DNA of 58,710 bases from UBA1426 sp052034085 (GTDB lineage: Bacteria; Bacillota; Clostridia; Peptostreptococcales; Anaerovoracaceae). Where the stretch lies: positions 1 through 58,710 of the forward strand of contig JBPOJA010000002.1 of assembly GCA_052034085.1 (NCBI GenBank), read 5' to 3'. The position numbers and the translations under genes were made by a program. The notes below the pieces were generated by a model. The model worked only from the letters and a program-made list of their open reading frames with translations. It searched no databases and was not told where the DNA came from. Each line of letters begins with the position of its first letter. Position 1 is the stretch's first letter. This document shows, in pieces, positions 58,614-58,710 of the stretch.

Positions 58614-58710
58614 TGACAGGGGGATGTGATGACAGGGGGATGACAGGGGGACAGGGGATGACAGGGGGACAGCCCTTTTGACATATGTCAAAAGGGCTGT
58701 CCCCCTGTCA
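58614..58710. repeat. REP-like palindrome with partial copies, right window edge
   Basis: 58659-58710 is a perfect 52-bp palindrome made of two 25-base units around TA, the same kind as at 1-50. Before it lie three partial copies of its first bases: TGACAGGGGGATG (58614), TGACAGGGGGA (58630) and TGACAGGGGGACAGGGGA (58641), as if the 5' part had been duplicated by slippage or repeated insertion. The window stops exactly at the end of the palindrome. Confidence 0.85.

Noticed and set aside
58548..58691. N-terminal extension of the dihydropyrimidinase into the REP palindrome
   Set aside because: The extension translates repeat DNA (runs of PLSSP) and lacks a ribosome site; AGGAGG before the ATG at 58547 marks the start.
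1..58710. CRISPR array, tRNA or rRNA genes, transposase or prophage
   Set aside because: No regularly spaced repeat-spacer pattern, no tRNA- or rRNA-like sequence and no integrase, transposase or phage protein was recognised; the repeated units are REP-like palindromes.

Overview
The window looks like a chromosomal segment of an anaerobic, amino-acid-fermenting member of the Clostridia (Firmicutes). Evidence: a complete-looking lysine 2,3-aminomutase / beta-lysine 5,6-aminomutase fermentation operon with CoA-transferase, butyrate-type crotonase and 3-hydroxybutyryl-CoA dehydrogenase, PyrDB/PyrK-type pyrimidine synthesis, strong AGGAGG ribosome binding sites, TTG/GTG starts, a sigma-54 promoter and what appears to be a small selenoprotein. 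A family such as Anaerovoracaceae would fit, but this is a guess. Almost every gene is on the minus strand; only kal, its neighbouring transporter and the selenoprotein gene are on the plus strand. Both ends of the window fall in copies of the same ~52-bp palindrome, so it is probably a whole contig bounded by a high-copy REP-like repeat.

Layout, left to right. 0-4.1 kb: a three-gene ABC export/surface system (ATPase, CARDB-like membrane-anchored surface protein, FtsX/MacB-like permease). 4.2-4.4 kb: a composite of four REP-like units around the tyrS terminator. 4.4-9.1 kb: rpmE, prfA, sua5/tsaC, an rpiB-upp gene fusion and tyrS. 9.2-13.6 kb: argCJBD under a candidate ArgR-controlled promoter. 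13.7-23.7 kb: lysine fermentation operon kdd-kamA-kamB-kamC-kamD-kamE-atoD-atoA, with an orphan trpB at its end, driven by a textbook -24/-12 promoter. 23.9-25.9 kb: its probable activator, a sigma-54 enhancer-binding protein whose N-terminal half is homologous to the pathway enzyme Kdd. 26.0-27.4 kb: divergent kal and an AEC-family carrier. 27.3-28.5 kb: rluB and a short selenoprotein gene with in-frame TGA and SECIS-like hairpin. 28.4-34.3 kb: pyrBICFKDE preceded by a promoter, a U-rich leader peptide and an attenuator. 34.4-42.7 kb: the shikimate/Phe/Tyr operon aroF-tyrA-aroB-aroA-aroC-pheA-aroEK-aroQ preceded by a promoter, a Phe/Tyr-rich leader peptide and an attenuator. 42.7-49.3 kb: scpAB, prmC, a DUF1385 membrane protein, rho and two LytR-CpsA-Psr proteins. 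49.3-58.5 kb: hbd, crt, pgi, a CapD-like dehydratase, lapA-like, a MaoC-like hotdog protein, an EamA exporter, an M20 amidohydrolase and a dihydropyrimidinase.

How it works together: lysine goes through KamA (beta-lysine), KamDE (3,5-diaminohexanoate, kept active by KamB/KamC), Kdd (3-keto-5-aminohexanoate), a cleavage enzyme Kce that is not in this window, Kal (crotonyl-CoA) and AtoDA. The Kdd-like regulator probably reads a pathway intermediate. The aro and pyr operons each show a leader-peptide attenuator of the type best known from enterobacteria, instead of the T-box and PyrR devices usual in Firmicutes. No tRNA, rRNA, CRISPR array, transposase or prophage gene was seen, and there is no gene-free stretch longer than about 300 bases.
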